DNA of 64,000 bases, from NCBI GenBank assembly GCA_031308135.1, contig JAHLJT010009436.1, positions 139,832,303 through 139,896,302 of the forward strand. Reading direction: 5' to 3'. Positions 1 to 11,929 of the stretch are shown piece after piece. The notes beneath the pieces are model-generated. The model made no database searches. It had not been told where the DNA came from and was given only the letters and a program-made list of their open reading frames with translations. Each line of letters opens with the position of its first letter. The first letter of the stretch is position 1. Made by a program: the position numbers and the translations under genes. Source of the stretch: Acheta domesticus. Taxonomy: Eukaryota; Arthropoda; Insecta; Orthoptera; Gryllidae.

Positions 1-437
1 GTAAAGTGTATCATTCCGAAGTATTGTATCTACATATATTTTAAAAAACAAGGTGGTGGTGAGCTCAATGTTGATCGGCAATAAGAAAACCCGGAAGATC
101 GACACCGAGAAAAATCGCTGTGAAAATTTGTCGGAGGGAGACATGTAGTTAACTTGGTTTATGAAACATACATTTCAAAATTTTGATAGGAGTTAAATGA
201 CACTAAAGGCCGATCAATTAGGAGTTGATGATTAGTTTTCAGTTTCTTGACTTCTTCGGCAGTGTAAATTGGCAAATCTATTAAAATGACCGTCTAGAAA
301 GCTGATTATAGCTTCAAATAACTGTTTTCATTTTCAGTGCAATGTTGCAATGTTATAAAATACAATTTGGAGAAAATTCCATCTCAAAGATTCGGAAAGT
401 AATAATCAAAAAGACAAAGATTTCTGACAAAACTTAC
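1..437. other. AT-rich stretch, no gene seen
   Basis: Unique-looking AT-rich DNA. The only frames are short and not recognisable. It would be intron if the minus-strand donor at 438 is used. Confidence 0.6.
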
Positions 438-795
438 CTTCCCAACTTTCTTCTCAGTACGTTCATACGATATTCATTGCTTAACAGTCATGAAAGCCTT
501 GCTTCTGATCAAAACCAGGTATCTGTCGGAAGATCAGGAGACATTTCGAACAGTTACGCTGTGCCGTGCCACCGAGACAAGTGAGCGGGGCGGACCACTT
601 TTGGGCGCTGCGCCGGCGTGCCGCGCACCAGGCGGTGGCTTTGAGGCCGGGGGCGGTAACCTCGCGCGGCACAACCTACCTCAAGCACCTTGGCCCGCGC
701 ATTGAGGACGGCGGCGAGTGAAGGTGATCTCAGGGAGCACTTGAGGCCAAGGGCGCCGCAAGTCAAGAGCTGAGAGAGGGAACTCCCTTTTTGGA
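438..795 (-). other. CpG islet with candidate minus-strand first exon
   Basis: A GC-rich, CpG-dense patch lies at about 565-790. Reading the minus strand out of it, the sequence reaches a consensus splice donor, AAG|GTAAGT, with the last exon base at 438. An islet followed by a perfect donor is the arrangement expected for a first non-coding exon. There is no recognisable peptide and no TATA box. A weak acceptor-like site near 505 (GATCAG) could instead make 438-505 an internal exon. The call rests on motifs only. Confidence 0.25.
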
Positions 796-1265
796 GTCAT
801 CGAAGGTTCAATGAAACACAGTTGTAAAGCTTTCATATCTTTGTTTATAAAAAAATATTATTCTATTAGATAATAATTAATTGCGTAGCTTTTTTTGAGG
901 AACGATTAAAATCATCGGAATTTTAAATTAATAATTTCCATCTTATTGCTTCAAAAGTCAAATATGGTAACTTCCGGTCATTTAATTACACCGATTATTG
1001 TTTATTCTACTTGCTTTTCTGCAACTCACCGAGTGAAAAGTTAAAAATTATAATTTTACTATTTCACTTAATAATTAATCAATTTTGCAAATTACAGTAC
1101 GTCGGCACAGAGATTAAGTCACATTTCAATTTTTTTCTTTTAAGACTCCTCATTTAAAAATGTACATTTATGTGAATATTTTCACTTAGCGCCATTCTCA
1201 TAAATTATGCCCCAGGTGCGGAAGTTGTACTCGTTGGCTTCATTTCGCACCGGTAAGCATCCTAA
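796..1265. other. AT-rich stretch, no gene seen
   Basis: No repeat, reading frame or RNA gene is recognisable here. A donor-like GGTGAGT exists on the minus strand near 1030 but has no partner sites. Confidence 0.55.
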
Positions 1266-1480
1266 ACATTCCAGGTGCCGCCCCCCCCCCGCAGCAAACT
1301 CGTGTGTCTGGAGGCCATCCTTATCTTTTCGCATCTGTGAATGCCATGTAATGAGGTACGAGTAATGAGAGTCGTTCGACGTCGGCGTCGGTCGATGCGG
1401 GGGCGACGCGGGATGAGGGCGGGGGTCGGTGGGCGGGTGGCATTGGGATAGCGGGGAGGTGCGTATGCAACTCACGAATG
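1266..1480. other. GC-rich islet with C/G homopolymer runs
   Basis: It contains a run of ten C at about 1280 and a CpG-rich core at 1378-1450. A 145-residue minus-strand frame (1182-1619) crosses it, but its Pro/His/Arg-rich middle comes from the GC bias and its ends resemble no family I know, so it is not called as a gene. Confidence 0.5.
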
Positions 1481-1619
1481 AGCGACGTCGTAAAACAAAC
1501 TGAAGAAGATGTAGACGATTCTTCAAGTCAAGTTCGTTCCACGAACAGAGCAGTCTCTTGTGAGTGTGTTGACTCTGCAAAATGCATTTTAGAACACATG
1601 TGTGAAACCTAATGTTCAA

Positions 1620-2579
1620 TGGAAATGTCTTGAACGTCCGTAGGTTAATGGAGTGCTAAAAGATGTTATTAAGCGAAATGCGTTTCTACGACCTGATGTT
1701 ACGATGTTAAGCGGGAAGAAAAAAACTACTTTTATGTTGTTGTTTTTTTAGTAATGACGAAAGAAGACGTTGCGTTGTAGCAAGATCTTGTATTTTTAGG
1801 TGGTTTCCTTTGGAGATTTTAAATGTAATTGAACAAGTTATTTCTTTCGTTTAATTTCTCAAGCACTACATTGAATTGGGTTTTTCGCAAACACTTACTA
1901 ATTGCCCAAATGAAACGTTTTAACTACTTCATTGAAAAAGTCTAGCATTATAAACGACCTTCTTCGTTAGAAGCAATCGTTCATAAGATGACATCTTATG
2001 GTAAGGATTATGACGTATTTTCCGTTTTATTGCACGAATAATTGCGTCATGAGGCATTCAGGCAATCGTAGTGAGAGAATCATGAGGAAGTAACGGTAAA
2101 CCGGACACACGACCACCTTTTCTTTGCTTAGATGTCAAATACCCTTGACGTCACAATGAGGTTCTTTCCAAAAATTAATGTTGATTCTCTTATAAATTTA
2201 TAATTCTATTGTACAAAAAATAGAGTATACAACTCTTTTGCAATGTAGCGTCATTGCATTCACACAAATATGAAAACTCGCTCCTAACGTCGCTCCAAAA
2301 CATGTACTCACGCAATAAAATTTAACATCATAAACTAGTTGCATAATATACTATTATGCATTCCTGAGACAAGATACATTGGCCATACATTCACGGCTTT
2401 GGGACATCAAGTGGATTTCGTATGCAGCACATGCCGATCCAGCGTCTGAAACATCGCATATGCAAATACGCCTCATATTCAATTACGTGGCATACAACAA
2501 TGGAGATATTTCTCGCGGCCATTCTTTTGCGCGAAAAAGTCACCGTTTTCTGCTTAATGCGAAACCCATTGTGCTGAAC
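1620..2579. other. AT-rich stretch, short palindrome only
   Basis: No gene is visible. A 19-bp palindrome with 9-bp arms (CATAAGATG and its complement around a central A) sits at 1982-2000. It is too short to call a functional site. Confidence 0.5.
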
Positions 2580-2790
2580 CTCCGGACAAGCGGACGGGCA
2601 ATGCGGTGGCGTTTTTCTCGTGGACCGCCAGCGCGCGCTAGTGGCTCATGCATATGCATTTCGTTATTTGTACGCGCACCTCTCCCACTGTGCACTTCAA
2701 CGTATAAAATACTGAAATTAATACAGGGCTCGTTTTGTGAGAAATATACGAGCGCGGAATTGTCGGCTGGAGAGAACAGCGGATTGCGGT
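2580..2790 (+). promoter_or_regulatory. Possible core promoter next to a small CpG islet
   Basis: A TATA-like GTATAAAATA begins at 2702, just after a CpG-rich patch (2590-2690) that also holds an octamer-like CATGCATATGCAT at about 2648. About 29 bp downstream is TCGTTT, one mismatch from the arthropod initiator TCAKTY at the key A. The frame following it (2737-2946) encodes nothing recognisable. This is weaker than the candidate at 53819. Confidence 0.2.
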
Positions 2791-3764
2791 GGCGGACTTT
2801 CTAGGCGCGAAGTGGCCCACTCGTCTCTAGGGGACACTTTCTCGCCAGTCTACGAAATGGTGTCGGGTAGGGAGTTTATTTTTTATGTGCGATGGCTACT
2901 GAATATTTTATACAACGTACTTCACCAACAAGTTGGAATGGTTTAGACTAAATAAAGTATATATGATTTTTGAAACAATTTCTTCTACGTATCTATAATT
3001 GCCTACAAAAAATATTCAATTAAATTTCTATCCCCTACACATAATTTTCCAAGGCAAGATTGAAGATGTCAGTTGTTCCATTTATTAGAAACTAACGACA
3101 CCAAACTCCAAAAGTGTTCTTCTGCTGGATGAGGAATTGTCCTAAAGGTCTTCATCTAACACTAATAAATTTATTACGAAAAAATTAGAAGCTTGCAGAT
3201 CATGAAATATGAACACCAGGCTCTCATGCAAACGCCAACACAGGTTGCCTTCGAGCATAACTCGCAAACAACACGCCCTAGGCTCTTAAAATCAGATTTT
3301 CAAGGCCCAAAAAAGACAGGTATGAGAGGAATTAGAGTACAAATACTTATTTGTAGCTCTATGCCATTTTTGGAAGGAACTCCCAATACGTAATGTTCAA
3401 AGTCTGGTTCCATTAGGAAGTTATTTTCTCTTTTAAAACAATTATTGAAAACTGTGGAATGTTCGCACAGGTTCAATTAGATCACTTATTATCTTATAAA
3501 TTGTATATTGATTTTGAATTACAATCAGGCACTGTATGAGTTTTGTGTGTCATGAAACGAATACAATAAATTGTCCTCTAAATCTTTCGCGCAATCTTTA
3601 CATTAATTCATAAAGTTTTGTATTAATTAACGTTTACATTTTCGTAATACAGAGGTTAGAAAGCATTAACTATGAGTTGTACCATTCGGAGCCAGATTAA
3701 ACGAACGCGAAATGAGAAATACATACAATTACTTGCGAAACATTTTATTAACTCATTATTTTAT
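2791..3764. other. AT-rich stretch, no gene seen
   Basis: Nothing recognisable. All frames are under 80 codons and compositionally random. Confidence 0.55.
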
Positions 3765-4020
3765 ACGCGTTCGCACGCCGCCACATGTTGCGAACAAATT
3801 GCATTAGCGGGTGCTCCTAGAGGCGTGCTTTGCCGAAACAAGTTACAACGCCCTCGAAAATACTTGTTCGCGCGCGGGAGTTGCCGCTCCAGCAGATAGT
3901 TCACAAGTTGTGGCGAGCAGCTTGGGCGTGGAGGGGGAGGGGCGCGGCAGGACGAGCGAGAGAGCGAGGCGGCGAGTGACATGGACGGAGCGTGGAGACC
4001 AGCACGTGCGCACCCTCCCA
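3765..4020. other. CpG islet
   Basis: CpG-dense patch including a GAGCGAGAGAGCGAGGCGG-type purine/CpG run at 3955-3975. Overlapping frames on both strands (3811-4176 plus, 3843-4202 minus) mirror each other and are composition artefacts. On the minus strand a TATAAATA at 4099-4106 lies upstream of the islet, but I see no initiator at the right distance. Confidence 0.5.
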
Positions 4021-5084
4021 CCACCCGCTTTTATTCGGTTGCGTCCTCTCTGTTTTGTTTTTTTCCTTTCCATCCTCTTCGTTCTCGTCGTGATTGAGTA
4101 TTTATACTTTCTAAGCGCGTCTACTGCCATGGTCAATAGTCCCGTAAATGTGATGCGTATTGTAACCGGATGGTAAGGAGTAAGCTGCGGATTTATAAGC
4201 ACGAAAAACTGTATAAACAGGCAGGCCTAATAGGCATTTAAAAATTTAGAATAGACATTCAGAAGTGTAAAATAGGCATTTCAAAAGGCACTATATTTTC
4301 CTTATCCTTATTTATGTTTTGTGTAGAAAGTTTTTGAAGTAAACGTAGTATAGTAGTTGCCTCCATGGAATGTATGCTGTCATCATTGTTCTTACATATC
4401 CTCGTAGAAGTCCTTTCTTTTGTTGTTGAGTAATTCGGACAAAAAAGACTGAATCGCAGTTGCTACCTTTTTTGCTTTTCATTCAATGCACGCTAACACT
4501 CTAAAGCTGCGCCGTGTCATATTTTTTCTCACAGTTAATTTAAACATAGGTGAAAATATTGTACGACTTGTTTTAATCGCCGTGCGTAACACAAATGTTG
4601 TAACTAGTGTGTTACAACAGCACACATTTTCGCGCATTATATTTAAAAATGTATTTCAAAATTTGCATTTTTCCAAAATTGAGAGAGTTCAACGAAAATG
4701 AGACCTGCGCCATTCTTTTGCGTGTTCTTTGTTCTACACGTGAAAAAAATTGAAGCAAACATTTGTAGTGGTTTTTCAGAATTTTTAAATAACTTGATAA
4801 AATTTAAGCAGAAATTCCGCAAAAGACCCTCCTTTAAAAACAAGTATGCGTGGCCTTTTATAAAGATATGATTTTTAGAACATTTTTCATTTAAGACAAA
4901 AATCTCTGTATTTAATATTGTAATTTTACAATGTTAACTTTTTGCAATTCTCGAAAATACAGTGTTCGCGAAAAATGGAACCTGCACCAATTTTAATACC
5001 GTCCTTTGATACATACGAGGAAACAAATTTAATAGCATCCCTAGCTGGATGATGAGATCCGGCGCTGACATGTATATCGGCTTG
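4021..5084. other. AT-rich stretch, no gene seen
   Basis: No gene is visible. AATAGGCATTT-like short motifs recur at 4230-4285. Two loosely similar stretches (about 4660-4745 and 4940-5010) share a pattern of Ts, a CGAAAA-type motif and ACCTGCRCCA, suggesting an old duplication or two copies of an eroded repeat. Confidence 0.4.
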
Positions 5085-5165
5085 CAGGTGGTTTTCCCAT
5101 TCAATTTCTCCCACCAGCGGGGGTACCACCCCAGACGGGACAACATGGACAAGGCTGGGACTGAG
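5085..5165 (-). repeat. SINE family I, short fragment
   Basis: On the minus strand this matches the 3' half of the SINE seen in fuller form at 40250-40783 and 46867-47315. The shared landmark is TCTCCCACCAGCGGGG (5106-5121) followed by an AC-rich link. Both ends of the element are missing. It sits just before the GC minisatellite. Confidence 0.5.
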
Positions 5166-5169
5166 ACTG

Positions 5170-5450
5170 GAACTGCGGTATGGGACTCCGAGGGATTGTA
5201 CTCGAAGCGCTGAGATGGCAGGGGGCGGACGAACGAGAGGGACAGGGAGAGCGCGAGGCGACGCAGGGAGAAAAGGGCGACACGGATGGCACAGGACGGC
5301 GTGGGTGGCGCAGAGCTGTGCAGCGTAGGGCAGCGCAAAGCGAAGGGCAGCGCAGTGTAACGAAGGGCTGCTCAGTGCAGCGTATGGCGGCGCAGAGCGA
5401 TGGTGGCGCAGGGCTGCGCAAGGCGAAAGCGAAAGACGCTGAAGGGGGAA
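5170..5450 (+). repeat. Degenerate leader of the GC minisatellite
   Basis: GGCGCAG, GGGCAGCGCA and GCGAAAG motifs recur irregularly here and become the ordered 70-bp units from 5451. It looks like the diverged edge of the same array. Confidence 0.6.
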
Positions 5451-6175
5451 GTGCGGCGCTGGTGGCTGCGCAGGGCAAAGGGCGGCGCAGGGCGAAGACG
5501 GTGAAGGGGGAAGTGCGGCGCTGGTGGCGCAGGGCTACGCAGGGCGAAGGGCGGCGCAGAGCGAAAGACGGTGAAGGGGGAAGTTGAGCTTTGGTGGCGC
5601 AGGGCTGCACAGGGCGAAGGGCGGCGCAGAGCGAAAGACGGTGAAGGGGGAAGTGCGGCGCTGGTGGCGCAGGGCTACGCAGGGCGAAGGGCGGCGCAGA
5701 GCGAAAGACGGTGAAGGGGGAAGTTGAGCTTTGGTGGCGCAGGGCTGCACAGGGCGAAGGGCGGCGCAGAGCGAAAGACGGTGAAGGGGGAAGTGCGGCG
5801 CTGGTGGCGCAGGGCTACGCAGGGCGAAGGGCGGCGCAGAGCGAAAGACGGTGAAGGGGGAAGTTGAGCTTTGGTGGCGCAGGGCTGCACAGGGCGAAGG
5901 GCGGCGCAGAGCGAAAGACGGTGAAGGGGGAAGTGCGGCGCTGGTGGCGCAGGGCTACGCAGGGCGAAGGGCGGCGCAGAGCGAAAGACGGTGAAGGGGG
6001 AAGTTGAGCTTTGGTGGCGCAGGGCTGCACAGGGCGAAGGGCGGCGCAGAGCGAAAGACGGTGAAGGGGGAAGTGCGGCGCTGGTGGCGCAGGGCTACGC
6101 AGGGCGAAGGGCGGCGCAGAGCGAAAGACGGTGAAGGGGGAAGTGCGGTGGTGGCGCAGGGCGCGGCTGCCGCGC
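5451..6175 (+). repeat. GC-rich minisatellite, 70-bp units in a 140-bp higher-order repeat
   Basis: After a 62-bp variant unit (5451-5512), nine 70-bp units run from 5513 to 6142, then a partial unit to about 6175. Units alternate strictly between type A (starting GTGCGGCGCTGGTGG, with GGGCTACGCAGGG) and type B (starting GTTGAGCTTTGGTGG, with GGGCTGCACAGGG), so the true period is 140 bp. Both end in GACGGTGAAGGGGGAA. The A/B dimers appear identical, indicating recent expansion or gene conversion. Neither 70 nor 140 is a multiple of three, yet all frames stay open, which creates the repeated 71-codon frames here; they are not genes. Confidence 0.95.
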
Positions 6176-6598
6176 GCGCCGAGGAGCCTGCCCCGCAGAC
6201 AGATTGTTTAATCGATAGGCCCGTCTGCCGCCTCGGGTGGCGAGCCGCCTCCCCAACCTCGTCCTCGCCCTGCCTCCCCTCCCCCCGCCGACCCACCACG
6301 CAATCCCCGCGCGCCGCCACAACACTGGCGCTCCTCGCGGCGAGCCCAGCAGCCGCGCCCTACCTCGCGCTGGGACTTGTTGGCACTTTGCCCTTGCAAG
6401 CCCCAATACTCTGAATACAGTTTCTCGTAGTCAATCACGCTTACAAAACACCTTGCGACTTCGGAAATCACTAAAGCCCTTTGTTCACCATTTTTTTCTT
6501 ATCGCCCTGAAAGAAAGCTTTCATCATATCGCCATTTTGTTACGACAAAAGAATTGGCGACCAACTCGTTTGGAGTAAAATTGCGCTGACGTTCAGAG
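6176..6598 (+). other. CpG islet ending at a good splice donor
   Basis: A CpG-rich patch (6150-6390) follows the minisatellite. At 6598 the plus strand reads GAG|GTAAGC, a strong donor. An islet plus a downstream donor suggests a possible first exon on the plus strand. The frames at 6004-6414 and 6237-6578 match no family I know. Motif-based only. Confidence 0.2.
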
Positions 6599-7289
6599 GT
6601 AAGCGAAATCGAAACTTCCTCCGGTCTTCACTTTCAAAGGAGGGAATTTTTATAGCAGCAATAATCACGCGAGAGTTGTGCGGAACAAATCATCGAACAT
6701 TCTCAGCTCAATTGAGCAACATTGGCATTTAACATTTAAACAATTTATTTTCGGCAAAGAACAACACTTTTTAGGTATCTGATAGTACAAATTTTGTATT
6801 TTCATTTTGTTTGTTACTGTATATTACAATACCTAAGTACAGAATTGTCTGTTGGTGATTCCAAGTATATCGTCAACATTCGGTCGACCTACTGCCCCGC
6901 GTGCACAGTATTCTCGACGAATGCCCAAATAAAATGAGAACGACGACGAAGAGAAAATAAGAGTAGTAGGTCCACCCAGAATACACGTGTCCTCTGTGGG
7001 AGTATACAACGAGTCTGGCTAATTATTTGCTTTAGACCAGACTTGTAAAATCTGCGGCCCGTAGATTGCATGTGGTCAGCAATATTTATTTTTGTGGCCT
7101 GCTGCAGTTGACTGTAATGGGATCTCTGTAATGAATACCGTAAGGACACATACACACAACATAAAAATACTCAAAATTAAATATAGAAAACTTGAATAAC
7201 AAGTTATATGTACACGATTGCAATCTTTACTCAGCCAATAAAATTAGAATCCAGTTTTTAATTAATTATGTTAATTGTTACTCCAAAGT
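6599..7289. other. AT-rich stretch, no gene seen
   Basis: Nothing recognisable. It would be the start of an intron if the donor at 6598 is used. Confidence 0.5.
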
Positions 7290-7737
7290 TACAAGCTGCT
7301 GTCTGGCGTAGAATTCTAGCGGCAGGCTGCTCTGATCGATAGTTTTCCTTCGTTTCACCGGTCAACTCCAGGCGAATGACGAAGCAGTACCCTAATAAAC
7401 AGGCCACTGACCCCCCCCCCCATATTCCCATCCCCTTCCTTGACCCCTTAACACACATACACACACAATTACATACATTTCAACATCACATATTTCGGGA
7501 GACCAGTCGGGAACTTGGAGCTTGTCCCGGCTAGGGCGATGCCCCGCCGCTGGCGGGAGATACCTAGTTAGAGAAAACCCCGCAAGCCATCGCGTAGGTT
7601 GTCGCCGGAACTCACCATCCGGCGAGGAAAGAACACAGCATGCCACCTCCGACAATAATTCATTCACTACACTAACGGGACTAATGGATATAACAGCTGA
7701 TGGGCCCGGAATCACCATTCAACCAAATCAATCAAGA
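7290..7737 (+). repeat. SINE family I, copy A (5' truncated)
   Basis: Aligned by eye with copy E (40250-40783) from TTCTAGCGGC (7311) through CCAGGCGAATG, a C run (7410-7421), an ACACACA tract, GGTGGGAGATACC-like GGCGGGAGATACCTAGTTAG and a TCAA-type tail (AATCAATCAA, 7727-7736). The tRNA-like head with the B box is missing. The family is a Pol III-type retroelement that moves using a LINE's enzymes; that role is family knowledge, not seen here. Confidence 0.75.
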
Positions 7738-7975
7738 GCGCGCTGCGAGTGGGCGAGTGTGAGCCGACCCGCGCAGGCGACCGAGGCCCAAGTTATGAGA
7801 GTAGTGGGCCGCCTATTACGAGCAGGATGGACCGAAGGCGAGAGTAGTTCGCGTGCTTCTGCCGTTAGCGGCCCGGCCGGCGTGGGAAGCCGCTCCAGGT
7901 CTCCGTATGCACGGGGGCGGCGCGGCACCGGCCCGCCGCGGGGAAGGTCAGGGAGGGGCGGGACGAGTCGGTGAC
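7738..7975. other. CpG islet
   Basis: CpG-rich DNA directly after the SINE tail. Frames on both strands (7522-7974 plus, 7728-8078 minus) mirror each other and are composition artefacts. Confidence 0.5.
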
Positions 7976-9589
7976 GTAATAATGGAAAGGAGAGAAATAA
8001 AAAAGCGACGTGTAAAATATTAATGGCAATTTTAAGACAATAGGAAATACAGACATTTATATTTGCGATGTTTTGCATTGTGAAATGGGAAAAAGAACTC
8101 TTTAACGTTTATTATCCAGTGAGGCTCGTACGTTGTTGGAGTTGCGTAATGTGTATCTGTGAAACAACCAAGAAGTGATGACATTTGATAGTGATCGCAA
8201 ACACTTGAAAGAGGAAATAAGTAAGAATTAGAAGTAGAATAAGTTTTACATTATCACCATTGCTAGGTATAATATGAAGCTCAAGAAAACATTGGATATT
8301 ACGTACATTTCTTGTAGCGAGTTCTAAACTTTGACTAATATTTTATATTCCATCTTACCATTAAGAAAAGTTTCGTTCGTCGTGTTTCTTTTCGTTCTAA
8401 TGTTTGTTATTTCAATGTCTTTTCAGATAGTGTTTTCGAAATCGTTTTCCGCGCTTTCTTTTCAAAAGCTTTTCAACGGTATTGAGAACATGCTCCCCAC
8501 CAACAATATCTCACTTTCCCTTCTGCTAACGTCTAATAATCTTCTATCCCGTGTTTGGCACCTTCATTCTGTAGATGCTAAAGTCATGCTTGCTCAGAGT
8601 CTTACGTGTCCTTGATGTTTTGTGTCATTTTTAGTAATTGTCAATTGTACCTACTGCATTGTGTGATTTTGCAATAATTCTGCGTTAACAGTTCACTATA
8701 TTTATCATACGTTTATCGTTGAGTTAAACATAGTGTTTTTAGTTTTATATTATATTGTTAAATTTAATTATTTTATAATTTGCAAATGATGAATTGGTTT
8801 ACATTACTCAGAAGTTATTTTATTGATGAATGTGTATTTCACTAGAAACGTATGGTGTTTCAGATTTCGTGCATTATATTAAATTCCGCCGACCTCCTTT
8901 CCGTACATTCGATACATCTTATTCCGAGGTTCCTGGACTGGAAAGGATCGATCGAGTAGGCTTCAGGTGTCGCATTTTTGCACCTTGGGTGACACAACTC
9001 TAGGCTCAGGTGTCACCTGGCGGCTACCGGAAGTGGTTGCCCAGTCGCGGTCACACTTCAGTTCACCTGGTCACTTCGGGGCCCCCTGAACAGCCTTTTG
9101 ATGGTGGTGTTCACACTGCGCAGGCGAATATTTTCCAAATTCTTAGTTTTTGTCCTTTAGTCAATTCTAATCAATATTGTATTATTTCTAGTAGTTTTAT
9201 TTATTATCTTTTATGGACATTCAGAGAATGAGACATTCCTTATTAAATCTTGAGGGATCTATAGTTCCTTTTTTATCAAGTTATACAGGGATTGATACAA
9301 TCATTTTAATTACATATTATATGGATTACGTACGTTAGTGTAAGACACCGTGATTTAATTAGGAAAATTTCAATAATAGCAGTGGCATTTGAAGTAAGTT
9401 ACATGAACGTGGTATTTTTAGTTGTATAGGGTGAAGCATGTATGTGAAATCCTGGACACACGATAACATGAACTAAATTTACTTTTCCTAAAAGTAGTGT
9501 AAGTAAAAATAAATTGATGTGCGTTTATAAAGCATTGCTAATGCACTGAATTATGCATGTGCAGTTTTGCATAATGCACTCGTGGGTGA
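7976..9589. other. AT-rich stretch, no gene seen
   Basis: No gene is recognised. The stretch 8940-9120 is richer in GC and repeats CAGGTGTC, GTCACCTGG and TTCACCTGGTCAC motifs, possibly an eroded repeat of unknown type. Confidence 0.5.
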
Positions 9590-9737
9590 TGAATGGACCC
9601 CGCGTCCCGAGGGAACTCTCTGCACTGCGCACTGGCCTCCCCCTCCCCCTCCCCCCACCAGCGCGAAGGGCGCTTCTGGAACTTACAGTCGTACGAACCG
9701 ACAGAAAACATGTTGCTGCCATTAGCTGAATTGCCAT
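9590..9737. other. Small C-rich islet
   Basis: A short C-rich run (CCTCCCCCTCCCCCTCC-type, 9635-9656) with flanking CpGs. On the minus strand GTAAGTTC at about 9682 is donor-like. No gene is recognised. Confidence 0.4.
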
Positions 9738-10980
9738 GACGTGTTCATCCTCTCCATCTTCGGCACTGCAGACGTTGCGTCCACAAATGAACGCGGAGTT
9801 CTAACGCCACAGGTTTCTTTCAGACAAAAATTACATTTTATGATTTACTTAAGTGACGTGCGTGATGTACCAGACTCTAGTCTCTTATTCACAGAAAGTT
9901 GGGATTTATTTTACAGTAATTTCTTCAAGTGGGCAATAGCATATGCTTTTTTTTTACCGAATGCTGATAAATGATAATGCTGTGGCCACTTCAGGCGTCG
10001 AGGACGCAGAAGATTGATTTATTACTTTATAGTAGGGACTGCTGACTTAACGTTTTATCATGTCCTTTACGTAACATCATTGACGGGCATGTGTTGTTGC
10101 AGGGTTTGTCATAGCCCGTTGCCAAGTTACAAATTGGTAGTGTATACTAAAATATCATTCAAATTGTTAGCAGGTTTCTTCCAATGATTTCTGTGTGAAG
10201 CACGTTAACTTGGTTCACGGACGGATATAATTTTATTAAGAATTTCAAATAAGATCTCTCTTTTTAATATAAATTGTGAAGACAAAATGTATGATTGCTG
10301 GAGTCATTAAAGAACTTGCTATTTATTTTTTTCAAAAAGTGATGTTAATGTTATGAATTCCCTTACTTGGTTGCGCTTTTTGGAGCGATGTGACACCGGA
10401 ATTTAGAGGAAGGTGATAAATGTTCCTACACTGTAGAGGAATAATCCCTCATTGTATATAATTTAAATGTATTTTGATCAAGTATTGGTCAATTAATGTT
10501 TAAAAGATAAATCGTTTGCTTCTTTTTCAATTTCTCCCTAGTAATAAGATGTTTACGAACTTGAAGATTGTTCTTTAATTAGAAAATAGGTGTAACGGTT
10601 TTTAGAGCCCTCGTAAAACTTATTAACTTTAAAAATTCGCAATGTGTTACCAGGTGTAATTAACACATGTTCTCATGGCAACGAAAAGGTACGAATGGAA
10701 AAGCTCGTTTACATTCTTTTCCTAGCACCGAAAAAGAAGACAAATGAGCACGAGACTAACGCGAAATAAAACAAAGGCGTCCTGCCAGAGGGCAACCAGA
10801 TCAACGTACTTAGCTCCGCAGTTTTAACGGCTCTTAAAAATACGAGCAGGTTCGCGCCAAGTCGTAATGAAGGATTAACGAATACTCGTTGAGGATGCAG
10901 ACTACCACAAGTCAATCGGCTCATTTAGGTAACAGGTTACTGAATGATCAATCGTCCGCAAATTTAAAACGCTACGGAAC
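9738..10980. other. AT-rich stretch, no gene seen
   Basis: No gene is recognised. Acceptor-like sites occur at 9824 (TTTCTTTCAG) and 10092 (TGTTGTTGCAG) without convincing partner donors. Confidence 0.5.
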
Positions 10981-11270
10981 ATGCACCTAAATGGAGAGAA
11001 CACTGACGTATGTTTTCACGCGACAAACCTGAAAAAATTCCATTTCGGCCCACACCTTGCAGGCGCTGACACCGGATGCAGAGTCTGTGCCGGTAAAGGA
11101 GTGCAGCACCTGGAAAGCAGGAATAACGTCATCTGCGCGCCGCGTCGGCGCAGACGCAGCTGCAACTGTGTTTGCGCAGACGGAGCGCCTGCACGTCGCC
11201 CACGGAGACTGCGCGAACAGTTAGCAACACCAACAGGGGGGCTCGCCTTTCCCTCTACCATCCATCCATC
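10981..11270. other. CpG islet
   Basis: CpG-rich patch centred on 11135-11215 with GCGCCGCGTCGGCGCAGACG-like sequence. The plus frame 10981-11286 and the minus frame 11016-11261 overlap; neither looks like a known protein. Confidence 0.5.
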
Positions 11271-11929
11271 AATTTCTGCACGTTAGGATTCCAGTTTTTT
11301 TGCTTAAGAATAATATTGCATGTTTGTTTCCTTGCAAACATAAAATTACATGCAGTTGTATTATAATTTCCATAAAATATGGTGTGCTTGGAACCCCTTC
11401 ATTATAAGTAATTCGTGATTTCTTGTTTATTTCCTTACATCCGTGGACATTTGTTATATACCAGCACGATTGTTGGAATCCGAACACACCATATTTAGCA
11501 CACTTTCATTCAACGTTTAAACTTTGGTTCCTGATGAAGTCGTGCCCATAGCATGACAAAATGGCGAACCATGACTGTGTAAATTGACTTTTTCTTAATT
11601 CCTGGTTTTCCAATGTAAAGAATTATTGCAAGGTGATCAATCCTTAATTGAGCACTATTATTAATTTACAAACACTTCCAAAATTTTCAACAATCACTTT
11701 ACCCCATTCAATCATATACATCAATATTGTCTAAAATCATATAACTTATAAAGTTTTCTGATTAAATACACGATGGACTAGAATTCGAGACAAACACGCA
11801 AGTGTTTGACAGTAGAAACAAAAATTCACGTAACACATCGAATTTTGGGGCTTTTGTGAGAAAAGCTCAGGTCAACGCAAGGCGAAGAGACGAGCAAACA
11901 TCCTCGGAGCGGAGTCTGAGCCACGAACG
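11271..11929. other. AT-rich stretch, no gene seen
   Basis: Nothing recognisable. Confidence 0.5.

Noticed and set aside
5180..6414. Several repeated 71-codon minus frames and 121-169-codon frames
   Set aside because: They arise from the 70/140-bp minisatellite; identical peptides appear at 140-bp steps in shifted frames.
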